Below, in pieces: positions 49,141 to 58,266 of a DNA stretch of 64,000 bases. Both the position numbers and the translations under genes were made by a program. Position 1 is the stretch's first letter, and each line of letters starts with the position of its first letter. The notes below the pieces were generated by a model, which saw only the letters and a list, made by a program, of their open reading frames with translations, made no database searches and was not told the DNA's origin. Source of the stretch: Rhodoplanes sp963840055 (GTDB lineage Bacteria; Pseudomonadota; Alphaproteobacteria; Rhizobiales; Xanthobacteraceae); contig CAWIXM010000029.1 in the NCBI GenBank assembly GCA_963840055.1, positions 1 to 64,000 on the forward strand. The letters are read 5' to 3'.

Positions 49141-50212
49141 ATGACACTCTGCGCCGGTGACTGGGTCGAAGTTCGAAGCAAAGAAGAGATACTAGCGACG
49201 CCGGACAAGAATGGCCGGTTGGACGGCATGCCATTGATGCCGCAGATGCTTGAATATTGCGGGCAACGTTTTCAGGTCTATAGACGAGCGCACAGGACCT
49301 GCGACACCGTGAGCGGTAACTACCTGGGCCGCCGTGTTCCGGATGGCATCCACCTGGGCCACCGCTGCAACGGGAAAGCTTATGGCGGCTGCCAAGCGGA
49401 GTGCCTGATTTATTGGAAGAAAGAATGGTTGAAGTCGGTCGACGCTACGATGAATGTGGATGCCAACACAAACAACCCAGGACCAGGGATCGAAGCGTGG
49501 CCGAAAGCAGCCTGCACGATCGAGGATGTGATAGCGGCGACGAGCTCCCACGATAAAACTACGAATGGAGAAACCAGGTATACGTGCCAAGCGACCGAAC
49601 TGTTGAACTACTCGCTGCCTCTTAAAAATTGGGACGTGAGGCAATATGTCGAGGATTATCAGTCTAAGAATGCGTCGCTGCGGCAGCTTGTCTCTGTGCT
49701 AGGTCCAGCCGTGCTCCGGTCATTGGCCCGCCCGAGATGGCTGACCCGCCCCGCCCGCTGGCTCTACAGGCGCTTGCGGCCGATACACGACTGGCTTCCT
49801 TCTCCCAGAGCGGGTTTATTGCGGCCAGGCGAGCCCATCCCCGACGCTCAGCTGGACCTCCAACCAGGCGAGTTCGTCCGTGTCAAATCATTCGATCAGA
49901 TCCTCGCGACGATCAATTCCAAAAATCTGCATCGACGGGATGTATTTCGACGTTAACGAGATGAGTTTGTATTGCGGCCGCACGTTCCGCGTTCGCGCGC
50001 GCCTCGACAAATTCATCGATGAGCGGACCGGGGTAATGAAAACCCTGAAAACTCCTGCGGTTATTCTAGAGGGCGTAACGTGTAGCGGACGTCACAGCGA
50101 GAATCGGTGGCTTTGCCCGCGGGCGATCTTCCCCTGGTGGCGGGAGGTATGGCTGGAACGCATTCAGGATCGCAAAGACATTATTGCGCCGGAAACAGAA
50201 CGCGCTGCTTGA
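49141..50212 (+). pseudogene. Cys-rich tandem-domain protein, copy 2 (one frameshift)
   Basis: Collinear paralog of the 7956-9155 protein, about 355 residues. Repeat 1: AGDWVEVRSKEEIL, C-x7-C-x3-C then YWKKEWL. Repeat 2: PGEFVRVKSFDQIL, then YCGRTFRVRARL and C-x10-C then WWREVWLERI, so its middle Cys is lost. The frame breaks at a run of five A (49921-49925); dropping one A restores IDGMYFDVNEM and the whole C-terminal domain. It may be intact if the run is miscalled. EPS box 9 lies upstream. Confidence 0.75.
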
Positions 50213-50456
50213 ACAAATCCTGCAGCTCGTCGATACCGCTGTGCAAGAGGTGGCCGCATGCGACCGCGGCCGCTAACGTCGCCACGTTCATCGGCATGCG
50301 CGGCATTCTGCTATTTGCGAGGCGTAGTGCATGCCGACATCAGAGCGCTGTCGTTGGCAAATGGAAGGAGGTGCGCTCTGGGCCGGGTGAGCGACGGTAA
50401 CCGTTTTCCGTATGTTCGGATTTTTTACTTTTGGCTATTAAATCGGCGAGCCTATA

Positions 50457-50711
50457 TCAGGACTTGCAATGGAGCTCCTCAACCGCGCCATCGAATATTT
50501 CCTTTATTTTATTCTGTCTGCGAAAAAGTTCGTAAGCCGACTGACAAAGGTTATCGATTTCGTCTGGTGACAAATCTGCTCGTGAAGATGACGCGAGCGT
50601 CGCGGCTAAGGCGAAACTCAGCGCGCAAGATTCATCAATGATGAGTGCAGCGTCCACCAGAATGCGACAAGCAGTTTCGATTTTATGCACGGTGCTCTCG
50701 TCATCATCCAT
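50457..50711 (-). CDS. Small acidic helical protein of unknown function
   Basis: 84 residues, acidic N-terminus (MDDDEST), mainly predicted helix with an alanine-rich middle and two Cys. No motif, no clear ribosome site. Its even composition and isolated position make it plausible but unproven. Confidence 0.4.
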   Translation of the reverse strand: MDDDESTVHKIETACRILVDAALIIDESCALSFALAATLASSSRADLSPDEIDNLCQSAYELFRRQNKIKEIFDGAVEELHCKS

Positions 50712-51292
50712 GGCGATGTTACACGATGTAAGTTGGGCAATCTTCTAACAATTACAGTCGAGGTCACGGACTAGCTTTTAGAAAAGCTCAGCTGCCCCCA
50801 TTGACTTAACTGATTTGAGTTTAGGCGGATACCCCGTCGCTAACTTGACGATCCGCAATTTCCCTGCCCGCAAATCTCAATCAAGCTAAGGATTTGAACC
50901 GGCACGCCGCCAGTGCCGGCTTCGGTCGCCGAGGTAGGCGAAAGCAATGCCGTTAGCAGCCGGATCGATAGAGAGGCGTGTCCCGTTCTTTCGACCCGGG
51001 CTGGCGTTTAAGAGTTGGCAAAACGCCAACGTGGGGTGCTCTTGCTTCTGACCCGCGGCCTTTCGAACAAAGAGATCGGTTTCTCGATTGATCCGAAACG
51101 GCCCCAGACTAGAATCTTTGTTTAGTCTGGGATTTAGTCTGGGGAATTTTTTCGGGACATCGCAGCCTCCACTGCGAACGCAGTCCCTTCACGAAAGCGC
51201 CGGCGGCAATCCTGCATGAAGCCCGTCAGGGCGCAGGCAATGATCGAAGACTGGCTGCGCTTTCGAGTATCCGCCAAGGATGACCGCCGCCG
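50712..51292. other. Gap with a weak EPS-box-like site and a LuxR remnant
   Basis: TTGACGATCCGCAA at 50845-50858 matches 8 of 10 fixed positions of the EPS box, with no intact gene behind it. From 51010 to 51125 the plus strand reads KRQRGVLLLLTRGLSNKEIG, the recognition region of a LuxR-type domain like the two response regulators, then a stop. Confidence 0.5.
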
Positions 51293-51754
51293 TCAGAGCC
51301 TGAGGGTTTCCTTGTGACTGAAGCCCTTTGTGTTATCGATCAACACGATGTCCGTCGGTGACAATCGGTATGCCTGAGCCTTTCCGAAAGCGGCCCGCAA
51401 CGCCTCCGGAGCATCTTGGATACTCCGCAAGAACGGGTATCGGATCGCCATCAACGCGAGCAATTCAATCCGCCGGCCGGCTCCGCTGAGCCGCTCCGCC
51501 GATCCGTGAACCTGCAAGCCCCGGATAATTCTGAAATCGTTAGTTTCCGCTGCAATCGTCGCCGCAACCCGGGCATGGGATTCGATGTCCCGCGAATGCC
51601 GTGTATCCGGGTCAGATACCCAGCAAAGCGAAAGGTGATCGCGCGCGTAAAACAAATTCGCCGCGTGCACCCCTTCGCTTCCCCATGTCGCCAGCGACAT
51701 GACATGGTGCTCGTCGAGAAACGCGATGATGCGTGCCGTCAGATCATCCGCCAT
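51293..51754 (-). CDS. Pyridoxamine-phosphate-oxidase-like flavin split-barrel protein
   Basis: 153 residues. HHVMSLATWGSEGVHAANLF and LCWVSDPDTRHSRDIE fit the PNPOx-like FMN-binding split barrel (YhbP/HugZ-like). The start overlaps the 3' end of the truncated ubiX upstream. It is probably an FMN-binding reductase or binding protein. A second, different member is at 60357 in the aromatic cluster. Confidence 0.75.
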   Translation of the reverse strand: MADDLTARIIAFLDEHHVMSLATWGSEGVHAANLFYARDHLSLCWVSDPDTRHSRDIESHARVAATIAAETNDFRIIRGLQVHGSAERLSGAGRRIELLALMAIRYPFLRSIQDAPEALRAAFGKAQAYRLSPTDIVLIDNTKGFSHKETLRL

Positions 51755-52016
51755 TGAAATGAGCCCTCAGCGCCAGCGCCGCGATCGCCGCCAATCCCAC
51801 CGCGCATCTGTCCCCCTTGAGGGCCTGACCGACGCCCGCGACGGGCCTCGGGCCTTGCATCCGGCCATCCCAGCGTCTGGCAAACTTGGCTTCTATCCCG
51901 AATAGGTCGAGCACGCGCGCTATGATGTGATCGACGATATCATTGAAGTCTTGCGGATGATTATAGAACGCCGGGACCGGAGGCAGAACGGTGACGCTCA
52001 TGCGCGCAAGCGTCAA
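51744..52016 (-). pseudogene. Truncated ubiX-like gene (C-terminal third)
   Basis: VTVLPPVPAFYNHPQDFNDI then DHIIARVLDLFGI and ARRWDG match the C-terminus of UbiX-family prenyl-FMN synthases (compare ILPPLPAFYHMPQGIMDI in the full copy at 58267). The N-terminal two thirds, with the FMN site, are missing. An unusual hydrophobic tail (AVGLAAIAALAL) follows. The coding overlaps the split-barrel gene start. Confidence 0.75.
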
Positions 52017-52207
52017 ACAGTGTTCTGGCGCTCGTGATTGCGCGCGCGTTGATCGGGATCGGCGTCGCAGGCTCGCCGATATCAGGGCTCAAGGCGATCG
52101 TTCTCTGGCTTCTCCGCGAGCGCATTGCGCTCGCGAATGGCTGCTTCGACGCGCTTTACGCCCGATCTCATGCAGCTGCATAAACCTTGCTGCGTTTGCG
52201 CACGGCT

Positions 52208-52312
52208 AGAGCATTTTCCGGCGAAGTGGAAACCGGTTCGCCGCAGAAAATGCGACCACCAAAGGAGAACCGGAGCGAATTCCGATTCCACCGGAACGGA
52301 ATTCGCTCTAAG
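52208..52312. repeat. Palindromic intergenic repeat, copy A
   Basis: It begins AGAGCATTTTCCGGCGAAGT, contains ACCGGTTCGCCG and a GAAAATGCG arm pairing with the first, then a second inverted pair around GCGAATTCCGATTC / GGAATTCGCTCTA. The same unit occurs at 63067-63170. Such structures are dispersed in Hyphomicrobiales genomes. Confidence 0.85.
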
Positions 52313-52373
52313 CCCTCCTCACGACAGAATTGATAGATGCGGTTAACTAAATGATGAAGGCAGGTTGGCCCTC

Positions 52374-52389
52374 TTGTTCAAAGCATCAA
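52374..52389. promoter_or_regulatory. Candidate activator site upstream of the sigma-54 promoter
   Basis: TTGTTCAAAGCATCAA is an imperfect inverted repeat resembling XylR/DmpR upstream activating sites (TTGATCAA-type arms). It lies about 80-90 bp upstream of the -24 element. The match is weak. Confidence 0.25.
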
Positions 52390-52465
52390 CTCTCCACTTC
52401 CTAAAAAATTCGACGTGCTAGCGTATCATATTGCTGTGCAAGCTGAATCAGCTTCCGCGCGACCA

Positions 52466-52481
52466 TGGCACGTATCGTGCA
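52466..52481 (+). promoter_or_regulatory. Sigma-54 (-24/-12) promoter for the aromatic cluster
   Basis: TGGCACGTATCGTGCA matches the TGGCACG-N4-TTGCA consensus except for one base, with the GG and GC pairs correctly spaced. Transcription would start near 52493, leaving a ~380-base leader before ppsA. The convergent XylR/DmpR-type activator gene downstream supports it. Confidence 0.7.
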
Positions 52482-52582
52482 TTGTAATCGAAAGAAATTT
52501 GGACCAATGTCGGCGAGTTCGACGTTTTTGTGCAATGCAAAAAACGTCCACGCGACCAGCGTGGCGCTCCAAGGAGGAAACC

Positions 52583-52798
52583 GTGGCCAGGACGGCAGGC
52601 GCAGACGCGCCCCTTGCCTGCATAGAGGCGTGTCGGGAGTTTAATCGGCGGACGTTCGCGCGGCCGAAGACAGCACAACAATCGAAATGGCCGAGAGCAA
52701 GTCACCCAAGCGTCTCCGCACGGGTGGCCGTTCGGCCATCAGAAATTGCCGCCCTTTCGCGACGGCGTAAGCTCGCACAGCGCCGATCACCGTTGTGA
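52583..52798 (+). CDS. Doubtful 71-residue leader ORF
   Basis: An AAGGAGG site (52571-52577) lies 5 bases before GTG 52583, and the frame ends 74 bases before ppsA. The protein is Arg/Ala-rich with no recognised motif. It may be a remnant or a leader peptide. Confidence 0.3.
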   Translation: MARTAGADAPLACIEACREFNRRTFARPKTAQQSKWPRASHPSVSARVAVRPSEIAALSRRRKLAQRRSPL

Positions 52799-52872
52799 GC
52801 CATGTTCTCTCAGCGGGTCCAGCGCTTTTCGACTGACGATTTATAAAAAATGCTCATCCAGGGAGGAAGAAA

Positions 52873-54711
52873 ATGACGAGCCTTCAGTTTAGTAGCCCTA
52901 ATCAACTCGAAACCATTCCGGGAACCGAGGGATGGCAGAGGATGTATCCTTACCAATATCAATTCACAAAAGATGATCCGGAAAGAGAAAGCTATGAAAA
53001 CAAGATGTTCTGGTTTTATGATGGGCTTCATTACCCAGAACCGGTCTATCCGTTTGATATGATTTGGGACGAGGCCTGGTATCTCGCTTTGTCTCAATAT
53101 AATACCAGGATATTCAGCGTTCCGCCGGTCTACGGCGTCGACCACAGGATTGTCAACGGCTATGTCTATATTACGCCGGTCCCCGTCACAGATCCAAAGG
53201 AAGTAGAAAAGCGCGTCAAGGAATTTCTTGACCGCGCTGGTTACTATTATCAAAACTGGGACAAGCTTGTCGCAAAATGGGAAATAAAAATGAAAGACAC
53301 CATCGACAAGCTAGAAAAGCTTGATATCCGGCAGCTGCCGGAGCTCGAAGATAGAAGCGTCGTGGAGGACGGGCTGGGATTGTCCAGCGGATACAGCCTG
53401 CTTTCGGACTACGATAAGCTGATCGATCTCGGTATCCGTTGTTGGCAGTACCATTTCGAGTTCTTGAACCTCGGCTACGCCGCTTATGTGTCTTTCCTTG
53501 ACTTCTGCCAGAAGCAATTTCCCGATATCCCGGCTCAGCGGGTCACGCAAATGGTGTCGGGGATCGACGTCATCATGTACCGGCCCGACAATGAGCTAAA
53601 GAAGCTGGCGCAGCGGGCGGTAGAGCTGGAAATCGATGGCGTGCTCCGGGGCAGCGCCGATTATGCCTCCGCCAATACTCAGCTCAAACAAACCAAGGCC
53701 GGCCAGGAGTGGCTCGCCGCCCTGGAAGTGGCCCGCTATCCCTGGTTCCACATATCGACCGGAACCGGCTGGTATCATCACGATCGGTCGTGGAACGACG
53801 ATCTCAATGTGCCGTTAAGGGCGATCAACACCTACGCCGACAAGATTCGCAAACAAGAACCGATCGATCGGCCGATCGAGCGGATTTGTCAGGAGCGCGA
53901 TCGAATCGTTGCCGAGTACAGGAGTTTGTTGCTCGGCGAACAAGAACGCTCGACTTTCGACCAGATGCTTCAGACGGCGCGAACGGTGTTTCCCTATGTG
54001 GAGAACCACCTGTTCTATGTCGAGCATTGGTTTCATTCCGTGTTCTGGAACAAGGTCCGCGACGTCGCGGCGATCATGAAGCAGCATGGCTTCATCAACG
54101 ATATCGAAGATATCTGGTATCTGAAGCGCTCCGAGATCAAAGACGCGCTGTGGGATCTCGTTACCGCCTGGGCTACTCATGTCAAGCCGCGTGGCCCCAA
54201 AGTATGGCCGGCGGAGATCGAGTGGCGTAAATCGGTGATGAAGAAGTTCCAGGCGTGGCGGCCGTCGCCCGCGCTGGGGGTGGCTCCCGAGGTCATCCAG
54301 GAGCCTTTCACCATTGTGCTGTGGGGCATCACCAACGACTCGATCAACGCGTGGGCGCGCAATCGGGAAGTCTCCGACCTGCACAGTATCAAGCAATTTA
54401 CCGGCTTTGCAGCGAGCCCCGGGATTGTCGAGGGCAAGGCGCGGATTTGCCGGACCGTCGATGAAATCGGCTTACTGGAAGACGGCGATATTCTCGTGGC
54501 GCCGACAACGTCGCCGTCCTGGGCGCCGGCGTTCGTCAAGATCAAAGCCTGCGTGACCGATGTCGGGGGCGTAATGAGCCACGCCGCCATCGTGTGTCGC
54601 GAATATGGCTTGCCGGCCGTCGTCGGCACGGGCCACGCCACGCAGATTCTGGAAACCGGACGCCTGGTCCGGGTCAACGGTTCAACGGGCGAAGTCGCCG
54701 TCATTGAATAG
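52873..54711 (+). CDS. ppsA: Phenylphosphate synthase-type PpsA subunit (phosphohistidine protein)
   Basis: 612 residues, GGAGGAAG ribosome site. The C-terminal domain is the PEP-synthase-type swivelling phosphohistidine domain (AGPGIVEGKAR-like start, then DVGGVMSHAAIVCREYGLPA) with the catalytic His at residue 570, close to the His569 I recall for Thauera aromatica PpsA. The long N-terminal part is specific to this family. The expected role is to take the beta-phosphate group delivered via PpsB and transfer it to the hydroxyl of phenol or a phenolic compound. It is first gene of the operon, 390 bp after the sigma-54 promoter; the gene is intact. The exact substrate is inferred. Confidence 0.85.
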   Translation: MTSLQFSSPNQLETIPGTEGWQRMYPYQYQFTKDDPERESYENKMFWFYDGLHYPEPVYPFDMIWDEAWYLALSQYNTRIFSVPPVYGVDHRIVNGYVYITPVPVTDPKEVEKRVKEFLDRAGYYYQNWDKLVAKWEIKMKDTIDKLEKLDIRQLPELEDRSVVEDGLGLSSGYSLLSDYDKLIDLGIRCWQYHFEFLNLGYAAYVSFLDFCQKQFPDIPAQRVTQMVSGIDVIMYRPDNELKKLAQRAVELEIDGVLRGSADYASANTQLKQTKAGQEWLAALEVARYPWFHISTGTGWYHHDRSWNDDLNVPLRAINTYADKIRKQEPIDRPIERICQERDRIVAEYRSLLLGEQERSTFDQMLQTARTVFPYVENHLFYVEHWFHSVFWNKVRDVAAIMKQHGFINDIEDIWYLKRSEIKDALWDLVTAWATHVKPRGPKVWPAEIEWRKSVMKKFQAWRPSPALGVAPEVIQEPFTIVLWGITNDSINAWARNREVSDLHSIKQFTGFAASPGIVEGKARICRTVDEIGLLEDGDILVAPTTSPSWAPAFVKIKACVTDVGGVMSHAAIVCREYGLPAVVGTGHATQILETGRLVRVNGSTGEVAVIE

Positions 54712-54767
54712 CGCGCATCGACAAGTTCAGCTCGCTCCAACGCGGCGAGTCGAGGGAAGGAACAGTC

Positions 54768-55850
54768 ATGCTTATGCGTGAGCGTCTCGTTTGTTGGTTT
54801 GACGAATGCGACCGGGACTCGCTTGGTCTGGTTGGCGGCAAGGTGTCGTCGCTCGGCGAATTGCTCAAAGTCGGCGTCGGGGTACCTCCCGGATTCGCCG
54901 TCACGACGCACGGCTTCCGCCAATTCTTCCAGAAGAACCACCTCACGGAAGCGGTGCGCGACCAGCTGTCCGGACTCGACGCGAGGGACGCCGATCGCCT
55001 CGAACGCGTGTGCGCGGCGTTGCGCAAGACAATCGAGCAGGCGCCATTTTCGCTAGAGCTGGAGGACGCTATCGCCGAGCGCTATCGCCGCCTGTCGGTA
55101 CTATGCAACACGCCGGCGACTCCAGTAGCGGTTCGATCGAGCGCCACGGCGGAGGACCTGCCGGAGGCAAGCTTCGCCGGCCAGCAGGATACCTATCTGT
55201 GGGTGCGGGGAGTCGATGATCTGATCGATCGGACCCGGCGGTGTTTCGCTAGCCTTTTTAACGCACGCGCAGTCGCCTATCGCGCACGCATGGGCTTTCC
55301 GCATGAGCAGGTCGCACTCAGCGTCGGCATCCAGAAAATGGTCAACTCGCAGTCGGCGGGGGTGATGTTCACGCTCAATCCCAGTAATGGCGACCGTTCG
55401 TCGATCGTCATCAACGCCAATTTCGGTTTCGGCGAGTCGGTGGTCTCGGGAGAAGTCACGCCCGACGAGTTTCTCGTCGACAAAGTATCGATGGATCTCG
55501 TGCGGCGCGTTGTTTCACGCAAGGAGGTCTATTACGCCGTCGATCGTAAGACCCATACATCGAAGCTCTTCGAGATCCCTGCTGAGCGCCAGCTCGTTCA
55601 GTCGGTATTGGACGAAGAAGTCGTGACGCTCGCTTCGATGGGGAAGCGGATTGAGCACCATTACGGCCGGCCGATGGATATCGAATGGGCGGTCGACAGC
55701 GATATGACTGCAGGGAGCAATATATTCATCTTGCAGGCGCGACCGGAAACCGTATGGGCCTCACGCCAGTCACAGCCTCAATCGGATGGACCGAAATCCG
55801 CGCTGGACCAGATTCTCGCGACGGTCATGACCGGTCGGAGAACCGCATAG
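54768..55850 (+). CDS. ppsB: Phenylphosphate synthase-type PpsB subunit (PEP-synthase-like ATP-binding domain)
   Basis: 360 residues. This is the PPDK/PEP-synthase N-terminal ATP-binding domain alone: LVGGKVSSLGELLKVGVGVP, VAVRSSATAEDLPEASFAGQ, SAGVMFTLNPSNG, ANFGFGESVVSGEV and the DIEWAVD...ILQARPE end. It lacks the His and PEP domains, which are supplied by PpsA. Reaction: MgATP-dependent phosphorylation of PpsA with release of AMP and Pi. Length and domain split match the two-protein phenylphosphate synthase. It starts 56 bases after ppsA. Confidence 0.87.
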   Translation: MLMRERLVCWFDECDRDSLGLVGGKVSSLGELLKVGVGVPPGFAVTTHGFRQFFQKNHLTEAVRDQLSGLDARDADRLERVCAALRKTIEQAPFSLELEDAIAERYRRLSVLCNTPATPVAVRSSATAEDLPEASFAGQQDTYLWVRGVDDLIDRTRRCFASLFNARAVAYRARMGFPHEQVALSVGIQKMVNSQSAGVMFTLNPSNGDRSSIVINANFGFGESVVSGEVTPDEFLVDKVSMDLVRRVVSRKEVYYAVDRKTHTSKLFEIPAERQLVQSVLDEEVVTLASMGKRIEHHYGRPMDIEWAVDSDMTAGSNIFILQARPETVWASRQSQPQSDGPKSALDQILATVMTGRRTA

Positions 55851-55883
55851 CCTCTCTTCAACGCTTGCCGACAGGAGGAAAGA

Positions 55884-57369
55884 ATGCAGATCAATGACCT
55901 TAGGGATTACATCAGCGCCTGCGACCAGCATGGTCAACTGCACCGCGTCGATGCTGAGGTCGATTGGATGTTCGAACTCGCGCATGTCTCCAAGGTGAAC
56001 GAGGAGGCTAAAGGACCGGCGCTTCTCTACCAGAACGTGAAAGGCTACCAGATACCAGTATTCACGAGCGCATTCACCACCCCTGCTCGCATGGCTATCG
56101 CGCTGGAACAGGATCCGTCGCTGTCGATGTGCCAGCTATCACGCAAATGGATGGAGCTGACGACCAAGAAGAACGTAAAGCCGATCCTCGTCAATAATCC
56201 TCCGGTCATGGAGAACATTCTCGAAGGCGATGCCATCGACGTCGAGATGTTTCCCGTGCCCTGGATGTACCCGGAAGACGGCGGGCGTTTTTTCATTACG
56301 TCGGGCTTTTTGGTCACGCGCGATCCCGATACTGGTTGGACCAATCTCGGTACCTATCGTTCGCAGATTCTCGGGAAGAACGTGCTGGGCTCGCAAATCA
56401 TCAAGGGCAAGCATGGCGATATGCACATGAAGAAGTACCAGGAGCGGGGAGAATTGATGCCGGCTGCTGCGGTGGTCGGCGGCGATCCGACCATGTTCCT
56501 GGCGAGTTCCACTCTGGTGAGCGCGCAAACCGACGAGTACGATGTGGTCGGCGCGCTAAAAGGGCGGCCGGTCCCGATCTTCAAATCCGACCTTACCGGC
56601 TTGATGTTGCCAGCTAATGCGGAAGTAATTGCCGAAGGTTTTATCGATCCCAACGAATTGATGCCCGAGGGGCCGTTCGGCGAATACACGGGGTATTATT
56701 CGGGAAACAAACTGGCGGACTATCCCAAGCCGGTGCTCCGGGTCAAACGCCTATTGTTCCGCAACAAGCCGGTTTGGTGGTCGACCACCGTCGGCAAGCC
56801 GATCAACGACATTCATATGATCCAGTCGCTGAATCGGACTGCAACGCTCTGGTACGATCTGGAAACGATGAAGGTTCCGGGGATCCAGAGCGTCTACCTG
56901 CCGGCTGCGGCAACAGGCCGGTTTTGGGCGGTGGTGTCGGTCAAACAGATGTATCCCGGCCATTCCAATCATGTCGCCAATGCAGTGATCGCCTCGACCA
57001 CGGGCCACTACGGCGTTAAGGGCGTGATCGTCGTCGATCACGACATCGCGGCCGACGATTGGGATCGCGTATTGTGGGCGCTGGCAGTTCGGTTCGATCC
57101 GAAACGCTCGGCGCAGATCATCGATCGGGGTCGATCCACGCCGCTCGATCCCGGGCTGCCGATCGAGGCCCGCGACATTACGAGTTCGCATCCTCCTCGA
57201 CGCCTGCGTTCCCTATGAGTGGAAGCAGAAGCCGATCGAAATCTTTATGGACCGCGAGGTGCTGACCAAGGTCTCCGGCCGCTGGAACGAATACGGCTTT
57301 GCCGGCGCCAGTCCGGTCGCTGACATGATCGATCGCCTGACCAAGCCGGTAAGCAAGAGCAAGCACTAG
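55884..57369 (+). pseudogene. UbiD-family decarboxylase/carboxylase, frameshifted near its 3' end
   Basis: GGAGGAAAG ribosome site. 444 residues to the stop at 57218, but an extra base near 57186 (GAGTTCGC) shifts the frame; removing it restores ILLDACVPYEWKQKP and a total of about 494 residues ending at TAG 57367. UbiD signatures are present before the break: PEGPFGEYTGYYSG with catalytic Glu residues, the prFMN/metal-binding central region and VVDHDI. In phenol degradation this family carboxylates phenylphosphate to 4-hydroxybenzoate with prenyl-FMN. Only one UbiD-like gene is present. Confidence 0.85.
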
Positions 57370-57444
57370 CGTCAAGACAAGGCGCGTCCTTCGCCCGGTC
57401 GTGCAAGTCGGGGCGAAGGTCGCGTGCCGCCCGGAGGAAACGCG

Positions 57445-58128
57445 ATGATTGTGCGGAATTGGATGAATCCAACGCCGATCACGGTGAACAGCGACATGTT
57501 GGTGTCCAAGGCCAAACGCGTTCTCGTCGAACAGAACGTGCGGGCAGTGCCGGTCGTCGACGACGGCCGACTGCGCGGAGTGCTCACGCGCGTGTGTTGC
57601 TTGCGCGCCGCCGAGCTTGTCACGCGCACTGAGGACCCTTTCGAGTTCGACTACCTGGCCAATCGGCTGAAGGTGAAAGATGTCATGGTCCGTTCGCCGC
57701 AGACGGTCGACATCGACAATTCGATCGGATCGTGCCTTCGTCGCGGTCGGGAGGCGAGAATCGGCCAGTTTCCGGTGATGAACGGCGATACCGTCGCCGG
57801 CTTGGTATCGGCTTCAGAGGTCATGAGCCTTGCCGTCGAATTGCTGGGAGCGATGCGTGATCTCAGCAGCATAAGCATAGGTCCGATGGCGATCGAACCT
57901 GGAACATTGGCCGATATCGCGCGGAGGGTCGATGCGACCGGCGCGACGCTCGAAGCAATCTTCACCGTTGCGCGGAAGGAAGACTCGGGCCAGCGCCGCG
58001 TCGTCGTCAACTTCTCGGGAGTACCCATTCAAGCTGTTATCGACGCGGTGACCGAGGCCGGTTACCGAGTATTCGAGGCAAGTGGGCCGGTCAAAGCTAA
58101 AAATGCCTTCGACAAGAGCGCCCAATGA
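57445..58128 (+). CDS. ppsC: CBS-domain protein, PpsC-like
   Basis: 227 residues; GGAGGAAAC ribosome site before ATG 57445. Two CBS motifs (MNPTPITVNSDMLVSKAKRV; VRSPQTVDIDNSIGSCL) are followed by an ACT-like C-terminal part (LEAIFTVARKEDSGQRRVVV). The size and domains match the third subunit of phenylphosphate synthase, which stimulates the PpsAB activity. It is separated from ppsB by ubiD. Confidence 0.78.
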   Translation: MIVRNWMNPTPITVNSDMLVSKAKRVLVEQNVRAVPVVDDGRLRGVLTRVCCLRAAELVTRTEDPFEFDYLANRLKVKDVMVRSPQTVDIDNSIGSCLRRGREARIGQFPVMNGDTVAGLVSASEVMSLAVELLGAMRDLSSISIGPMAIEPGTLADIARRVDATGATLEAIFTVARKEDSGQRRVVVNFSGVPIQAVIDAVTEAGYRVFEASGPVKAKNAFDKSAQ

Positions 58129-58266
58129 CGACTGCGCTTCGCCGCGTCTTACTCAAGACTTGCGACCCAGCGTGGGTTTGGGAAGCGGTCTGGGTCGGCG
58201 GTGACGTCTTGGGTCACATTTTCGGATCGACCCGTTGGAAGACGCTTTGAGGAAGCAGCGCGAACC

